Shown here in pieces: positions 30,096 to 38,895 of a stretch of 64,000 bases of DNA (position 1 is its first letter; each line of letters begins with the position of its first letter). The stretch is taken from positions 4,349,505 to 4,413,504 of the forward strand of contig NZ_CP056123.1 in NCBI RefSeq assembly GCF_018219155.1, in the 5' to 3' direction. Made by a program: the position numbers and the translations under genes. The stretch is from Moritella sp. 24. Lineage in GTDB: Bacteria > Pseudomonadota > Gammaproteobacteria > Enterobacterales > Moritellaceae. The notes beneath the pieces are model-generated. The model was not told the origin of the DNA. It did not search any database and saw only the letters and a list, made by a program, of their open reading frames with translations.

Positions 30096-31970
30096 ATGGA
30101 AGTTAAGCACAGTTATTCCCGCTTGATTATGTTCTTTAGTTTGAGTTTACTACTCAGTGCGTGTTCAAGTACCACTACATCTGAAAAGACAACATCAAAA
30201 CCACAGCATATCGCGGTGCCAGACGTACTGACAACAATTGATCAACCTGCACAATACTACATTGATAAGATTGCATTAGCGAATAAACCGCAAAGTATCT
30301 CGTGGCAGCTTTTATCTGCACGCGCGTTAATTACAGAAGGTCACCCACAACCAGCGCTTGATATCTTGTTATCAGTAGAACGTAACCCATTATCAACGCA
30401 ACAGTTATTTGAAGTAGCCCTGATAAAATCAGAAGCCTATTTATTAGAGAAACGTTATCAAGATGCAGCAAATGCACTTAACTTTAGTTCAACCCTTAGC
30501 ACTAATAAGCAGATGCACTGGCAACGCTACTATTTAGTCAATGCGACGATTGCAGAATTACAAAATAACAATGCAAAAGCTGTTGAATACCGTGTTGCTT
30601 TAAATGATTTCCTCGATACTGAATTACATAGCACCAACAATACACACATATGGGAATTAGTGTCAGCGATTCAGTTGTCAGAATTACGCGTATTAACACT
30701 GCGTTTTAACACTGAAAACCCGACGCTTGCAGGTTGGTACAACCTTGCAGCTGTTGCATTGCAATACAGCACTGAGCCACAACTGCTTATCCAAAATTTA
30801 CAACAATGGAAAAACGATTATCCACAACACCCTGCATTGAGTGGTTTTCCTACCGAACTTGTAAAGGCAATGGCAACAACACCTTATTCGCCAAAACAAA
30901 TAGCCGTTCTTGCGCCTTTAACAGGTAAACGCGCAGTCGCAGGTAAAGCTATTAGAGACGGTATGCTAAGTGCTTACTATCAAGATGAAGCAGCGGATAG
31001 AATTAATTTACGTTTCTACGATACCGCAGCTGTCGGTGCCGATGAATTATATCTACAAGCTGTCAATGATGGCGCAGATTTTGTCGTGGGCCCGTTGTTA
31101 AAATCAAATTTAGAGAAAGTATTACCACTCGTTAAAGATGTGCCGCTAATCTCATTAAACAAACTAGCTGAAACGCCAACATCAGAAAATATCTATTACT
31201 TTTCATTAAGTTCTAGTGATGAAGCAATCGCAGCGGCTAAAAAAATGCAACAGGATGGTATTAAGCAACCTCTAGTCCTAGCGCCAAATAACCGCACTGG
31301 TAATCGCTTATCAGCCGAGTTTACGAAACAATGGCAAGCACTCACAGATGGTACAAGTGAGACGTATAAGTATAAAAGCCGCAGTGATATGCAAAATACG
31401 GTTACATCACTATTTTCTGTGACATCAAGCAATCAGCGCATCAGCCTAATGAAAAATCTCGTTGGCACTGATATTAAAGCCAAAACGCGTAGCCGCCGTG
31501 ATATTGATGCTATTTATATTATTGCGACGCCTTCTGAAGCGATGTTAGCAATTCCTTACATTGCGACAACACAAAACCCATATGCACCACAAGTGGCTGT
31601 ATATGCAAGTTCACGAACCCATGGTAACAACCTTTCTAAAAGTCAAAGTCGCGATTTAAATGGCTTAATTTTTAGTGATATGCCATGGTTATTGAACCCA
31701 GATCTCGAACTAAAGCAGCAAACTTTGGCGCTATGGCCAAATATGTCGAAGATCCAACAAAACTTATTTGCGATGGGTTACGATTCATTTAAATTAATTC
31801 CAAATCTGCTACAGCTACGTAACTTTCCTAATTTACGTTTAGCTGGCCAGACTGGCATTCTCTATATTAATGATAATGGCATTATTGAACGCGAGTTTAG
31901 CTGGGCAAAATATCGCTCAGGCAAGATAAAACTTGAGGATACCAACCCTGACACAAAAACAGCCCCGTAA
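30096..31970 (+). CDS. lpoA: Outer-membrane lipoprotein activator of PBP1A, LpoA
   Basis: It reaches from the outer membrane to stimulate PBP1A (MrcA). Starting at the ATG at 30096 gives 624 residues. A TTG six codons earlier is open but less likely. The signal peptide ends in a lipobox, LLLSAC, with the lipidated Cys at 23. Residues about 40-265 form a TPR-like N-domain, and the rest (from about IAVLAPLTGKRAVAGKAIRDG) is a periplasmic-binding-protein fold. The Asp after the lipobox that would retain it in the inner membrane is absent. It is followed by yraN, which overlaps its 3' end. Confidence 0.94.
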   Translation: MEVKHSYSRLIMFFSLSLLLSACSSTTTSEKTTSKPQHIAVPDVLTTIDQPAQYYIDKIALANKPQSISWQLLSARALITEGHPQPALDILLSVERNPLSTQQLFEVALIKSEAYLLEKRYQDAANALNFSSTLSTNKQMHWQRYYLVNATIAELQNNNAKAVEYRVALNDFLDTELHSTNNTHIWELVSAIQLSELRVLTLRFNTENPTLAGWYNLAAVALQYSTEPQLLIQNLQQWKNDYPQHPALSGFPTELVKAMATTPYSPKQIAVLAPLTGKRAVAGKAIRDGMLSAYYQDEAADRINLRFYDTAAVGADELYLQAVNDGADFVVGPLLKSNLEKVLPLVKDVPLISLNKLAETPTSENIYYFSLSSSDEAIAAAKKMQQDGIKQPLVLAPNNRTGNRLSAEFTKQWQALTDGTSETYKYKSRSDMQNTVTSLFSVTSSNQRISLMKNLVGTDIKAKTRSRRDIDAIYIIATPSEAMLAIPYIATTQNPYAPQVAVYASSRTHGNNLSKSQSRDLNGLIFSDMPWLLNPDLELKQQTLALWPNMSKIQQNLFAMGYDSFKLIPNLLQLRNFPNLRLAGQTGILYINDNGIIEREFSWAKYRSGKIKLEDTNPDTKTAP

Positions 31971-32340
31971 ACGTGGTGAATATTTTGAAGGCTTAGCTGC
32001 CGAGTTTTTACAGCGCCAAGGATTAATCATCTTGGCGCGCAACTTTGCTTGTCGCCAAGGTGAAATAGACCTTATCTGCCAGCATGGTCCAAGCTGTGAC
32101 ATAAACTCCTCGGCAACACTACCTACCCTTGTCTTTGTCGAGGTAAAATACCGGCAATACACCCATTACGGTGGTGCAGTTTCTGCTGTACCAGTCACAA
32201 AACAACGAAAATTGCGTTATACCGCACAATATTATATGGTGCGCCACGGAATAAATGAAAACTACACACCTTGTCGTTTCGATGTGATCGCCATTGAAGG
32301 TTCCATAGATAATATTCAATGGATAACCAATGCTTTTTAG
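31933..32340 (+). CDS. yraN: YraN family (UPF0102) endonuclease-like protein
   Basis: Small conserved protein with a PD-(D/E)XK restriction-endonuclease-like fold and unclear role. The core GEIDLICQ followed by VFVEVKYR has the D...ExK pattern. The frame has no ATG before the conserved GEYFEGLAAEFL stretch. Candidate starts are TTG at 31933, or CTG at 31948 with GAGG at 31935-31938 well placed before it. Either start overlaps the end of lpoA, so translation may be coupled. With the TTG start the length is 135. It is part of the lpoA-yraN-diaA-dolP set. Confidence 0.85.
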   Translation: MRIPTLTQKQPRKRGEYFEGLAAEFLQRQGLIILARNFACRQGEIDLICQHGPSCDINSSATLPTLVFVEVKYRQYTHYGGAVSAVPVTKQRKLRYTAQYYMVRHGINENYTPCRFDVIAIEGSIDNIQWITNAF

Positions 32341-32351
32341 AGTAGATACCC

Positions 32352-32948
32352 ATGTTAGAACTAATTAAAGAAAATTTTACTGAAAGTATTCAAACTAAGA
32401 TCGCCGCAGCTGAGGCTTTACCTGAATATATCCAAAATTCGGCCATGATGATGGCACAATGTTTATTAAACGGTAACAAGATATTAATTTGTGGCAATGG
32501 CGCATCAGCAAGCCTGGCACAAAACTTCTCTGCATCATTATTAAACCGCTATGAAACAGAACGCCCAAGTTTACCCGCATTAGCATTAACTCCAGATTGC
32601 ACATTAATGACTGCTATCGGCACCGATACGAGTTTTGACGTGGTGTATTCAAAACAAGTACGCGCACTGGGTAACGACGGCGATATTTTAGTGGTTATCT
32701 CTGCAGGCGGCCATAGCCGTAATGTCATTAAAGCCATTGAAGCCGCTCTCACTCGTAATATGACGATTGTTGCTTTAACAGGTAAAGATGGTGGGGAAAT
32801 ATCGGGACTATTAGGTCCACACGATGCAGAAATACGTGTACCTTCACGTCGAGAAGCAAGAATACAAGAAGTACATGCTCTGATCATTAACTGTCTTTGC
32901 GACATCATTGATCAGACCCTATTTCCACAACAAGAGTTTGAAGAATGA
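32352..32948 (+). CDS. diaA: DnaA initiator-associating protein DiaA (SIS domain)
   Basis: In E. coli it forms a tetramer that binds DnaA and promotes its assembly at oriC. The 198 residues are one SIS phosphosugar-binding domain, with [11 protein letters not shown], the ISAGGHSRN loop, [12 protein letters not shown] and the [15 protein letters not shown] end. It resembles GmhA phosphoheptose isomerases. The yraN-diaA-dolP context, more than the sequence alone, supports DiaA. It overlaps dolP by 4 bp. Confidence 0.92.
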   Translation: MLELIKENFTESIQTKIAAAEALPEYIQNSAMMMAQCLLNGNKILICGNGASASLAQNFSASLLNRYETERPSLPALALTPDCTLMTAIGTDTSFDVVYSKQVRALGNDGDILVVISAGGHSRNVIKAIEAALTRNMTIVALTGKDGGEISGLLGPHDAEIRVPSRREARIQEVHALIINCLCDIIDQTLFPQQEFEE

Positions 32949-33499
32949 AAACGAGCTTAGTCACTAAATTAAAATCTTGGCTGACAATAAGTTTCGTTCT
33001 ATTTAGTCTTAGTGTTATTCAAGGCTGTAGTACGAACGGCAGTTTTAGTCAGTTAATTGATGATGAAACAATCACATTAGATATCACCGCAGAACTGAAT
33101 GATGCGAATAAGCAATTACTGTTAAACAACAACCTGCATATTTTAACGAACAACAGTAAAGTGTTACTTTCTGGTCAGGTAAGAACAGATGCTGAACGTA
33201 AGCAAATAGTCTCTATTGCAGCTGAAACCGCATCGGTGCAGCAAGTGTATAATCAAATCCGTTTAGGCCCGCCAATTTCATTTGAGCGCGCAAGCAAAGA
33301 TTCTTGGTTAACCACCAAAGTGAAAACAAGTATTATAAATTTAAAGAATATCGAACCACTTAATGTCAAAGTGATTACTGAGAATGCGGAAGTCTTTTTA
33401 ATTGGACGAGTAACAAAAGAAGAGGGCGATAAGGTAGCTGAAGCAGCTCGCTATGTCGTTGGTGTAGATAAAGTAATTAAAGTATTTGAATACCGTTAA
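32945..33499 (+). CDS. dolP: Dual BON-domain outer-membrane lipoprotein DolP (YraP)
   Basis: Outer-membrane lipoprotein that supports envelope integrity and binds phospholipid at the division site in E. coli. The 184 residues have a signal peptide with lipobox IQGC and two BON domains: about 50-115 ([21 protein letters not shown]) and 125-182 (VKTSIINLK... [10 protein letters not shown]). The ATGA overlap with diaA suggests coupled translation. A hairpin between this gene and sspB follows. Confidence 0.93.
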   Translation: MKTSLVTKLKSWLTISFVLFSLSVIQGCSTNGSFSQLIDDETITLDITAELNDANKQLLLNNNLHILTNNSKVLLSGQVRTDAERKQIVSIAAETASVQQVYNQIRLGPPISFERASKDSWLTTKVKTSIINLKNIEPLNVKVITENAEVFLIGRVTKEEGDKVAEAARYVVGVDKVIKVFEYR

Positions 33500-33522
33500 T
33501 ACAATCTTGATAATTTTAAGAT

Positions 33523-33570
33523 AAAAAAATGCAGTACTGAATCAAACCGATAGGTAAATTCAGTACTGCA
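33523..33570 (-). terminator. Terminator after sspB, facing dolP
   Basis: A 13-bp perfect stem, TGCAGTACTGAAT with ATTCAGTACTGCA (33530-33542 and 33558-33570). On the minus strand it is followed by TTTTTTTAT. It ends the sspA-sspB transcript and may also impede transcripts coming from dolP. Confidence 0.85.
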
Positions 33571-33594
33571 AATATACGCTAATTAAGTGTTATG

Positions 33595-34086
33595 TTACTT
33601 AATGACCCGCAAAGAGGGTTTACCTTTCGCAGGTTTTGGACGCTCAGTAGTATCGCTCTTATCATCAGAGCTTAGCGCTGGCGCACTAACTAAAGCGGGT
33701 GCGCTCTTCTCTTCAATTGGCTCAACAGCCGCCTCTGCATTATCTTGCTCAGCTTGATCAATATATGCCTGCTCTGGCTCAAACATACTACCAGCACCGT
33801 TCTCACGTGCGTAAATAGCAGTAATAGCCGCAATAGGCACATATACATCAAATGGCACACCACCGAATCGAGCGTTAAAACTCAATGCAGTGTTATTTAA
33901 TTCAAAAGCAACCACAGCGGTTGGTGCAATGTTCAATACGATTTGACCATCTTGAACAAACTGCTGCGGTACATAAACACCAGCAATATGTGCATCAACA
34001 ACAATATGTGGTGTTAAGTCATTATCAAGTAACCACTCATAGTGACTACGTAATAAATAGGGACGAATTGGGGTCATTTTATCCAT
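33595..34086 (-). CDS. sspB: ClpXP protease specificity-enhancing factor SspB
   Basis: Adaptor that delivers ssrA-tagged and other substrates to ClpXP. The 163 residues have the dimer and ssrA-binding domain at about 5-110 (RPYLLRSHYEWLLDN, DGQIVLNIAP, FNARFGG and AIYARENGAGSMFEPE). A flexible acidic linker follows, and then the short C-terminal ClpX-docking tail KPSLRVIK. It is 3 bp after sspA and cotranscribed with it. Confidence 0.95.
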   Translation of the reverse strand: MDKMTPIRPYLLRSHYEWLLDNDLTPHIVVDAHIAGVYVPQQFVQDGQIVLNIAPTAVVAFELNNTALSFNARFGGVPFDVYVPIAAITAIYARENGAGSMFEPEQAYIDQAEQDNAEAAVEPIEEKSAPALVSAPALSSDDKSDTTERPKPAKGKPSLRVIK

Positions 34087-34089
34087 AAC

Positions 34090-34725
34090 TTACATTAACA
34101 TTCTCATTTCACGTTCTTGTTCAGTTAAAGATGCTTGGAATGATTCACGATCGAATACACGTAGCATATAGTTCTTTAACTCACTTGCAGCTTGACCAGG
34201 AAGATCAATACCTAGCTCTGGCAGACGCCATAATAACGGAGCCATATAGCAATCAACTAAGCTGAATTCTTCACTCATGAAGTATGGGTATTCAGCAAAA
34301 ATTGGGCTGATACTCATTAGTGCTTCTTGTAGTTGCTTACGCGCTACAGCCGCTTCTTCAACAGAGCCTTTCATGATCTTAGTCACTAATGAATACCAAT
34401 CGTTCTCGATACGGTGCATCATTAAGCGGCTACTACCACGTGAAACAGGGTAAACCGGCATCAATGGTGGATGCGGGAAACGCTCATCCAAATATTCCAT
34501 GATAATACGCGAGTTATATAGTGTTAACTCACGGTCGATTAATGTCGGTACTGTTTGATATGGATTTAAATCAATTAAATCTTCAGGTAGGTTATTACGA
34601 TCAACCTGATGAATATCAACACTTACGCCTTTTTCAGCTAAAACGATTCGGACTTGATGACTATATAGATCAGTCGGTTCCGAATACAACACCATAACTG
34701 AACGTTTATTAGCAGCTAATGCCAT
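34090..34725 (-). CDS. sspA: Stringent starvation protein A, RNA polymerase-associated
   Basis: GST-fold protein that binds RNA polymerase and affects stationary-phase and acid-stress transcription. The frame is open further upstream, but the ATG at 34725 has a strong GGAGGTG ribosome binding site and begins MALAANKRSVM, as in known SspA, giving 211 residues. The N-terminal thioredoxin-like domain has SHQVRIVLAEKGV and QTVPTLIDRELTLYNSRII, then an all-helical domain containing SLVDCYMAPLLWRLPELGI. It follows the pet operon but a terminator separates them. Confidence 0.96.
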   Translation of the reverse strand: MALAANKRSVMVLYSEPTDLYSHQVRIVLAEKGVSVDIHQVDRNNLPEDLIDLNPYQTVPTLIDRELTLYNSRIIMEYLDERFPHPPLMPVYPVSRGSSRLMMHRIENDWYSLVTKIMKGSVEEAAVARKQLQEALMSISPIFAEYPYFMSEEFSLVDCYMAPLLWRLPELGIDLPGQAASELKNYMLRVFDRESFQASLTEQEREMRMLM

Positions 34726-34742
34726 GCCACCTCCAATAAATT

Positions 34743-34783
34743 GTAAACACAAACGCCAATGATAGCCTAAACTAGCATTGGCG
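34743..34783 (-). terminator. Rho-independent terminator of the petABC operon
   Basis: On the minus strand CGCCAATG pairs with CATTGGCG (8 bp, 14-nt loop), then TTTGTGTTT. It lies about 55 bp after the petC stop and just before the sspA start, so the sspA promoter must overlap or lie very near it. Confidence 0.7.
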
Positions 34784-34838
34784 GTACGTAATTCTTTTAC
34801 CAGCAACTTTTACAAGTAATGCGGCAACATCTCAATGA

Positions 34839-35639
34839 TTAGTGGATATCACGCCAGTATTCACGGTTCAAGAACCAACAAAATACAAGTAAGATAAGCA
34901 AGAATCCAATCACCCAGAAGCCCATTTCTTGACGTTCGATTTGATTTGGCTCAGCTGAGTAAACTAAGAAGTTCACTAAATCTAGCATTGCTTCATCAAA
35001 CTCTTCGGCTGATAACTCACCGTTTCCATCGGGGCTTAGGTAGCTAGTCAGAATTTCACCTGTTGCAACGCCATTTGCGTCAACAACTGCGGTTTCTTTA
35101 ACAATTCTAGCACCTTCCGGTAAATCTAGCTCTTCTTCATTATGTTTTATTTCTAAAAGACGTGCTGTACCTTGCAATTCTTCAAGTACATGCGGCATAC
35201 CCACACTTGGGAATACCACATTATTTACGCCAAATGGGCGAGTTTCGTCAATATAGAAAGAGCGCAGGTAAGTATAAACCCAATCTGCACCACGTAAACG
35301 CGCTTCAAGTGTTAGATCTGGAGGCGTAGCACCAAACCATTTTGCACCACTTTCAGCTGGCATCGCCGTAAGCATTAATGAACCAACTTTAACACCCGTA
35401 AATACCAAGTTTTCAGACATTGCTTCACGATCAATACCCAGATCATCAGCAACACGTGAATAGCGTTGATATTGTGTTGAGTGACATGTAGAACAATAAT
35501 TCATAAAGATTTTAGCACCGTTTTGCAGTGATGCTTTGTCTCTTAAATCATAGTTAGCTTCATCTAAATGAGCGCCATTACCAGCTGCAAATGCAGCCAT
35601 TGGCAATAGGGTAAGTAACGCGATAAATAATTTTTTCAT
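34839..35639 (-). CDS. petC: Ubiquinol-cytochrome c reductase, cytochrome c1
   Basis: Periplasmic haem subunit of the bc1 complex, which passes electrons from the Rieske protein to soluble cytochrome c. The 266 residues have a Sec signal (cut near AFAAG), the haem motif CSTCH at 49-53, a likely axial Met in the MPAESGAKWFGATPPDL region, and a C-terminal membrane anchor (about 243-260). The start codon overlaps the petB stop as TAATG. Confidence 0.95.
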   Translation of the reverse strand: MKKLFIALLTLLPMAAFAAGNGAHLDEANYDLRDKASLQNGAKIFMNYCSTCHSTQYQRYSRVADDLGIDREAMSENLVFTGVKVGSLMLTAMPAESGAKWFGATPPDLTLEARLRGADWVYTYLRSFYIDETRPFGVNNVVFPSVGMPHVLEELQGTARLLEIKHNEEELDLPEGARIVKETAVVDANGVATGEILTSYLSPDGNGELSAEEFDEAMLDLVNFLVYSAEPNQIERQEMGFWVIGFLLILLVFCWFLNREYWRDIH

Positions 35640-36847
35640 TACATTGTCACCCTTTTTGGTAATGGTTTAGTTGTTTCATTCTTACTGTATAACCACAGCA
35701 GACCAAAGTAGCCAAAGTAACCTAGTGTCGTAATTTGTGACAACAGAGTACGACCAGGCGTTGGCGCTAATGCACCTAGAACACCAAGAATAATGAAGCA
35801 AATAACAAATTGCGCTAGGTTAAGTTTATGCCAAACACTACGGTAACGAATTGATTTCACTTTACCACGATCTAACCAAGGCACTAAGAATAGCATTACA
35901 ATAGCAAGACCCATCATGATCACACCACCAAGCTTATCAGGTACCGCACGTAAAATTGCGTAGAATGGTGTGAAATACCATACCGGTGCAATGTGCTCAG
36001 GTGTTTTCAGTGGATTTGCCGCTTCAAAGTTTGGCGCTTCCAAGAAGTAACCACCACCTTCAGGCATGAAGAAGATCACAATACTACATAAGATAAGCAT
36101 CACCACTACCGCTACAGTATCGTGTACTGTGTAGTAAGGGTGGAATGGAATACCATCTTTTGGCCAACCATTTTCATCTTTGTTTTCTTTAATTTCAATG
36201 CCGTCTGGGTTATTCGAACCAACATGATGCAGTGCAACAATGTGTAAGAACACAAGAACAACAAGTACTAATGGCACAGCAATAACGTGTAGTGCAAAGA
36301 AACGGTTTAATGTTGCACCCGAGATTACATAATCACCACGGATCCAAAGTGTTAAATCATCACCAATTACTGGAATCGCACCAAATAAAGAGATAATAAC
36401 CTGTGCACCCCAGAATGACATTTGACCCCATGGTAGTAAGTAACCCATGAAAGCTTCAGCCATTAGCGCTAAGAAGATTAAGCAACCAAAGATCCACAAT
36501 AATTCACGTGGTTTCTGGTATGAACCATACATCAGGCCACGGAACATGTGCAAATAGACAACTACAAAGAATGCTGACGCACCTGTAGAGTGCATATAAC
36601 GTAGCAACCAACCAAATTCAACATCACGCATGATGTATTCGATTGATGCAAATGCACCTTCACCCGATGGGTTGTAGTTCATTGTTAACCAGATACCCGT
36701 TAGGATTTGGTTAACAAAAATGATTGTTGCTAAAATGCCAAAATAGTACCAGAAGTTAAAGTTCTTCGGTGCTGGATATTGGCCAGCGTGTTTATTCCAC
36801 GTATCCGTCATTGGGATACGTTCATCAATCCACTTGACTAATGACAT
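35639..36847 (-). CDS. petB: Ubiquinol-cytochrome c reductase, cytochrome b
   Basis: Membrane core of the bc1 complex, carrying two b haems and both quinone sites. The 402 residues have eight or more helices. Haem-ligand histidines lie in RYMHSTGASAFF/YLHMFRG and in ALHVIAVP/FLHIVALHHVGS. The Qo-site PEWY-type motif appears here as PVWYFTPFYAILRAVP, the usual variation being Glu to Val at that position. It is joined to petA and petC by TAATG overlaps on both sides. Confidence 0.96.
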   Translation of the reverse strand: MSLVKWIDERIPMTDTWNKHAGQYPAPKNFNFWYYFGILATIIFVNQILTGIWLTMNYNPSGEGAFASIEYIMRDVEFGWLLRYMHSTGASAFFVVVYLHMFRGLMYGSYQKPRELLWIFGCLIFLALMAEAFMGYLLPWGQMSFWGAQVIISLFGAIPVIGDDLTLWIRGDYVISGATLNRFFALHVIAVPLVLVVLVFLHIVALHHVGSNNPDGIEIKENKDENGWPKDGIPFHPYYTVHDTVAVVVMLILCSIVIFFMPEGGGYFLEAPNFEAANPLKTPEHIAPVWYFTPFYAILRAVPDKLGGVIMMGLAIVMLFLVPWLDRGKVKSIRYRSVWHKLNLAQFVICFIILGVLGALAPTPGRTLLSQITTLGYFGYFGLLWLYSKNETTKPLPKRVTM

Positions 36848-37437
36848 TAGGCAGCTCCCTTATCTACACCAATTAGAATAGTAGTCGCATCAATATAATA
36901 ATGCGGAGGTACAACTAAGTTTAACGGTGCAGGTACACTTTGGAATACACGACCAGCCATATCAAATTTAGAACCATGACATGGGCAGAAGAAACCTGAA
37001 GAAACACCTTCGACTTGTTCGCCAAAGCTGTCCGGCAGATATGTTGGAGAGCACCCTAAGTGAGTACAAATGCCAACTGCCACAAATAACTCTGATTTAA
37101 TCGAGCGGTATTTGTTTTGTGCGTAACTTGGTTGTTGTTCTTGTTCTGATGCCGGATCGCGTAACGAACCATCATGCTGTTCAAGTTCGTTTAATACGCT
37201 TTCTGTACGAGACACTACCCATACAGGTTTACCTCGCCATTCAACACGAATTAACTGACCAGGTTCAATTTTACTTATATCTACTTCAACAGGAGCGCCA
37301 GCTGCTTTAGCTTTAGCACTCGGGTTCCAAGATTTGATAAAAGGTACGGCTGCGCCGACAGCTCCAACACCACCCACTACACATGTAGCAGCAGTTAAAA
37401 AGCGACGACGACCAGAATCAACAGGCGCATTGCTCAT
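36847..37437 (-). CDS. petA: Ubiquinol-cytochrome c reductase, Rieske iron-sulfur protein
   Basis: It carries the 2Fe-2S cluster that takes electrons from ubiquinol. The 196 residues start with a twin-arginine type signal-anchor (RRRFLTAA) and a hydrophobic helix. The cluster ligands are CTHLGC and CPCHGSKFD, with the disulfide Cys in both. It is first in the petA-petB-petC operon, downstream of rpsI in a layout seen in vibrios and relatives. A perfect AT-rich inverted repeat lies about 75 bp upstream. Confidence 0.97.
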   Translation of the reverse strand: MSNAPVDSGRRRFLTAATCVVGGVGAVGAAVPFIKSWNPSAKAKAAGAPVEVDISKIEPGQLIRVEWRGKPVWVVSRTESVLNELEQHDGSLRDPASEQEQQPSYAQNKYRSIKSELFVAVGICTHLGCSPTYLPDSFGEQVEGVSSGFFCPCHGSKFDMAGRVFQSVPAPLNLVVPPHYYIDATTILIGVDKGAA

Positions 37438-37510
37438 CCAATTATTCTCCCATTCGGACTCAGCGCAATTTATTTTTATTATCTTGCAGTGAATACCATT
37501 TCAAAAAAGA

Positions 37511-37535
37511 TAACTTTTTAACTATTAAAAAGTTA
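37511..37535. repeat. 11-bp inverted repeat upstream of petA
   Basis: TAACTTTTTAA and TTAAAAAGTTA flank a 3-bp spacer, about 75 bp before the petA start. It may be a regulator site for the bc1 operon. A second, shorter inverted repeat (AAATAGAG and CTCTATTT, 37645-37667) lies further upstream. No known binding consensus was recognised in either. Confidence 0.5.
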
Positions 37536-37739
37536 CATAAATGCCGTTGAATTTTAATTAATTGGCTACATTTTTACAAGGACAATGAGACATTAATCAT
37601 GGATTTTCAGTGATTAAGTTAATATCTGCTAACTCACATCGAGTAAATAGAGAAAGTCGCTCTATTTCTATCTCAACGCTAGTCATTACAACAGAGATGC
37701 TCATTACAATTAACAGAAATGCAACCTAATTGAATAAAA

Positions 37740-37776
37740 AAAAGACAAAAAAAAGCCTGGCATATGCCAGGCTTTT
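37740..37776 (-). terminator. Rho-independent terminator of rplM-rpsI
   Basis: On the minus strand AAGCCTGGCA pairs with TGCCAGGCTT (10 bp, very short loop) and is followed by a long T tract. It lies about 30 bp after the rpsI stop. Confidence 0.92.
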
Positions 37777-37807
37777 GTCGCAATAAAGCGAACCACCAAA
37801 AAACGAA

Positions 37808-38200
37808 TTAACGTTTTGAGAATTGTGGACGTTTACGTGCTTTTCTAAGACCAACTTTCTTACGTTCAACTTGACGAGCATCACGAGTAACAAAACCAGC
37901 TGCACGTAGAGTAGGACGTAAAGTTTCGTCATATTCCATAAGTGCGCGAGTGATACCGTGACGGATTGCGCCAGCTTGACCAGTAGTACCACCACCAGAA
38001 ACAGTGATGTTTAGGTCGAATTTGTCTTGTAATTCAACTAACTCTAATGCTTGACGAACAACCATACGAGCCGTTTCACGACCAAAATAAACGTCTAAAG
38101 AACGTTTATTGATCGTTAGTTGACCATTACCAGCTTTCATGAATACACGAGCTGTTGAACTTTTACGACGACCAGTGCCGTAGTATTGATTTTCTGCCAT
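37808..38200 (-). CDS. rpsI: 30S ribosomal protein S9 (uS9)
   Basis: Small-subunit protein whose basic C-terminal tail reaches the P-site tRNA. The 130 residues start with [15 protein letters not shown] and include the Gly-rich [16 protein letters not shown]. They end in the conserved [11 protein letters not shown], with the terminal Lys-Arg. It is 18 bp after rplM, the usual L13-S9 pair. Confidence 0.98.
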   Translation of the reverse strand: MAENQYYGTGRRKSSTARVFMKAGNGQLTINKRSLDVYFGRETARMVVRQALELVELQDKFDLNITVSGGGTTGQAGAIRHGITRALMEYDETLRPTLRAAGFVTRDARQVERKKVGLRKARKRPQFSKR

Positions 38201-38218
38201 TTGCTTAAATTCCGTAAA

Positions 38219-38647
38219 TTAGATGTCTAGAACTTGTGGTTGTTGAGCAGCATGATTGTGCTCTGGACCTGCGTATACTTTCATCTTACGGAACATTGCA
38301 CGGCCTAGAGGACCTTTTGGCAACATACCTTTAACCGCAGACTGGATAACACGCTCTGGAGCTTTTTCAATAAGCTTTTCGAAGCTAATTGATTTTAAGC
38401 CACCAATGTAACCTGTGTGCGAGTGGTAGATTTTACCTGCCGCTTTGTTACCTGTTACAGTAATTTTTTCACAGTTTACAACGATGATGTAATCACCAGT
38501 GTCAGCGTGAGGAGTGTACTCAGGCTTATGCTTTCCGCGTAAGCGAGTAGCGATTTCAGTCGCAAGACGGCCTAAAGTTTTACCTTCAGCGTCAACAACG
38601 AACCATTCACGTTTGATCGTGCTTGGTGTAGCAACAAAAGTTTTCAT
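38219..38647 (-). CDS. rplM: 50S ribosomal protein L13 (uL13)
   Basis: Early-assembly large-subunit protein. In E. coli it also represses its own operon by binding the mRNA leader. The 142 residues start [22 protein letters not shown] and include [27 protein letters not shown] and [20 protein letters not shown]. The 5' untranslated region is about 140 nt from the likely start site, long enough to hold a regulatory structure. Confidence 0.98.
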   Translation of the reverse strand: MKTFVATPSTIKREWFVVDAEGKTLGRLATEIATRLRGKHKPEYTPHADTGDYIIVVNCEKITVTGNKAAGKIYHSHTGYIGGLKSISFEKLIEKAPERVIQSAVKGMLPKGPLGRAMFRKMKVYAGPEHNHAAQQPQVLDI

Positions 38648-38790
38648 TTTATATTGAACCCAATAAAATTTGTTTAAACTATCACATATAGTTATCTATA
38701 TATGAACTATATACCTTACTTATCCCTTCGAATAAATACATGGCGTCATTAGGACAAGGAACCACCACAGCACCTTGTTCGTGGGCAGCG
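38648..38790 (-). promoter_or_regulatory. rplM-rpsI leader, candidate L13 autoregulatory region
   Basis: The roughly 140-nt leader includes a hairpin near its 5' end: AACAAGG pairs with CCTTGT(C) across a GU-rich loop. E. coli L13 is known to autoregulate through the operon leader, so this is a reasonable place for such control. The assignment rests on position and one hairpin, not on a match to a covariance model. Confidence 0.4.
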
Positions 38791-38793
38791 CGT

Positions 38794-38799
38794 ATTATA
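38794..38799 (-). promoter_or_regulatory. Promoter of rplM-rpsI
   Basis: Consensus TATAAT on the minus strand is followed by the GC-rich discriminator ACGCGCTGCCC, typical of growth-rate and ppGpp controlled ribosomal promoters. Upstream DNA is strongly A/T rich (an inverted AT repeat at 38822-38843), which may act as an UP element. The -35 hexamer is weak. Confidence 0.65.
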
Positions 38800-38895
38800 A
38801 AGAGAAATGAGCGAAATTTCACCTATATTTTTAAAAAAATAGGATTAATATCGAAAAACATCTGAATAGTATCAAAAAAATCACTTAAATTTATA

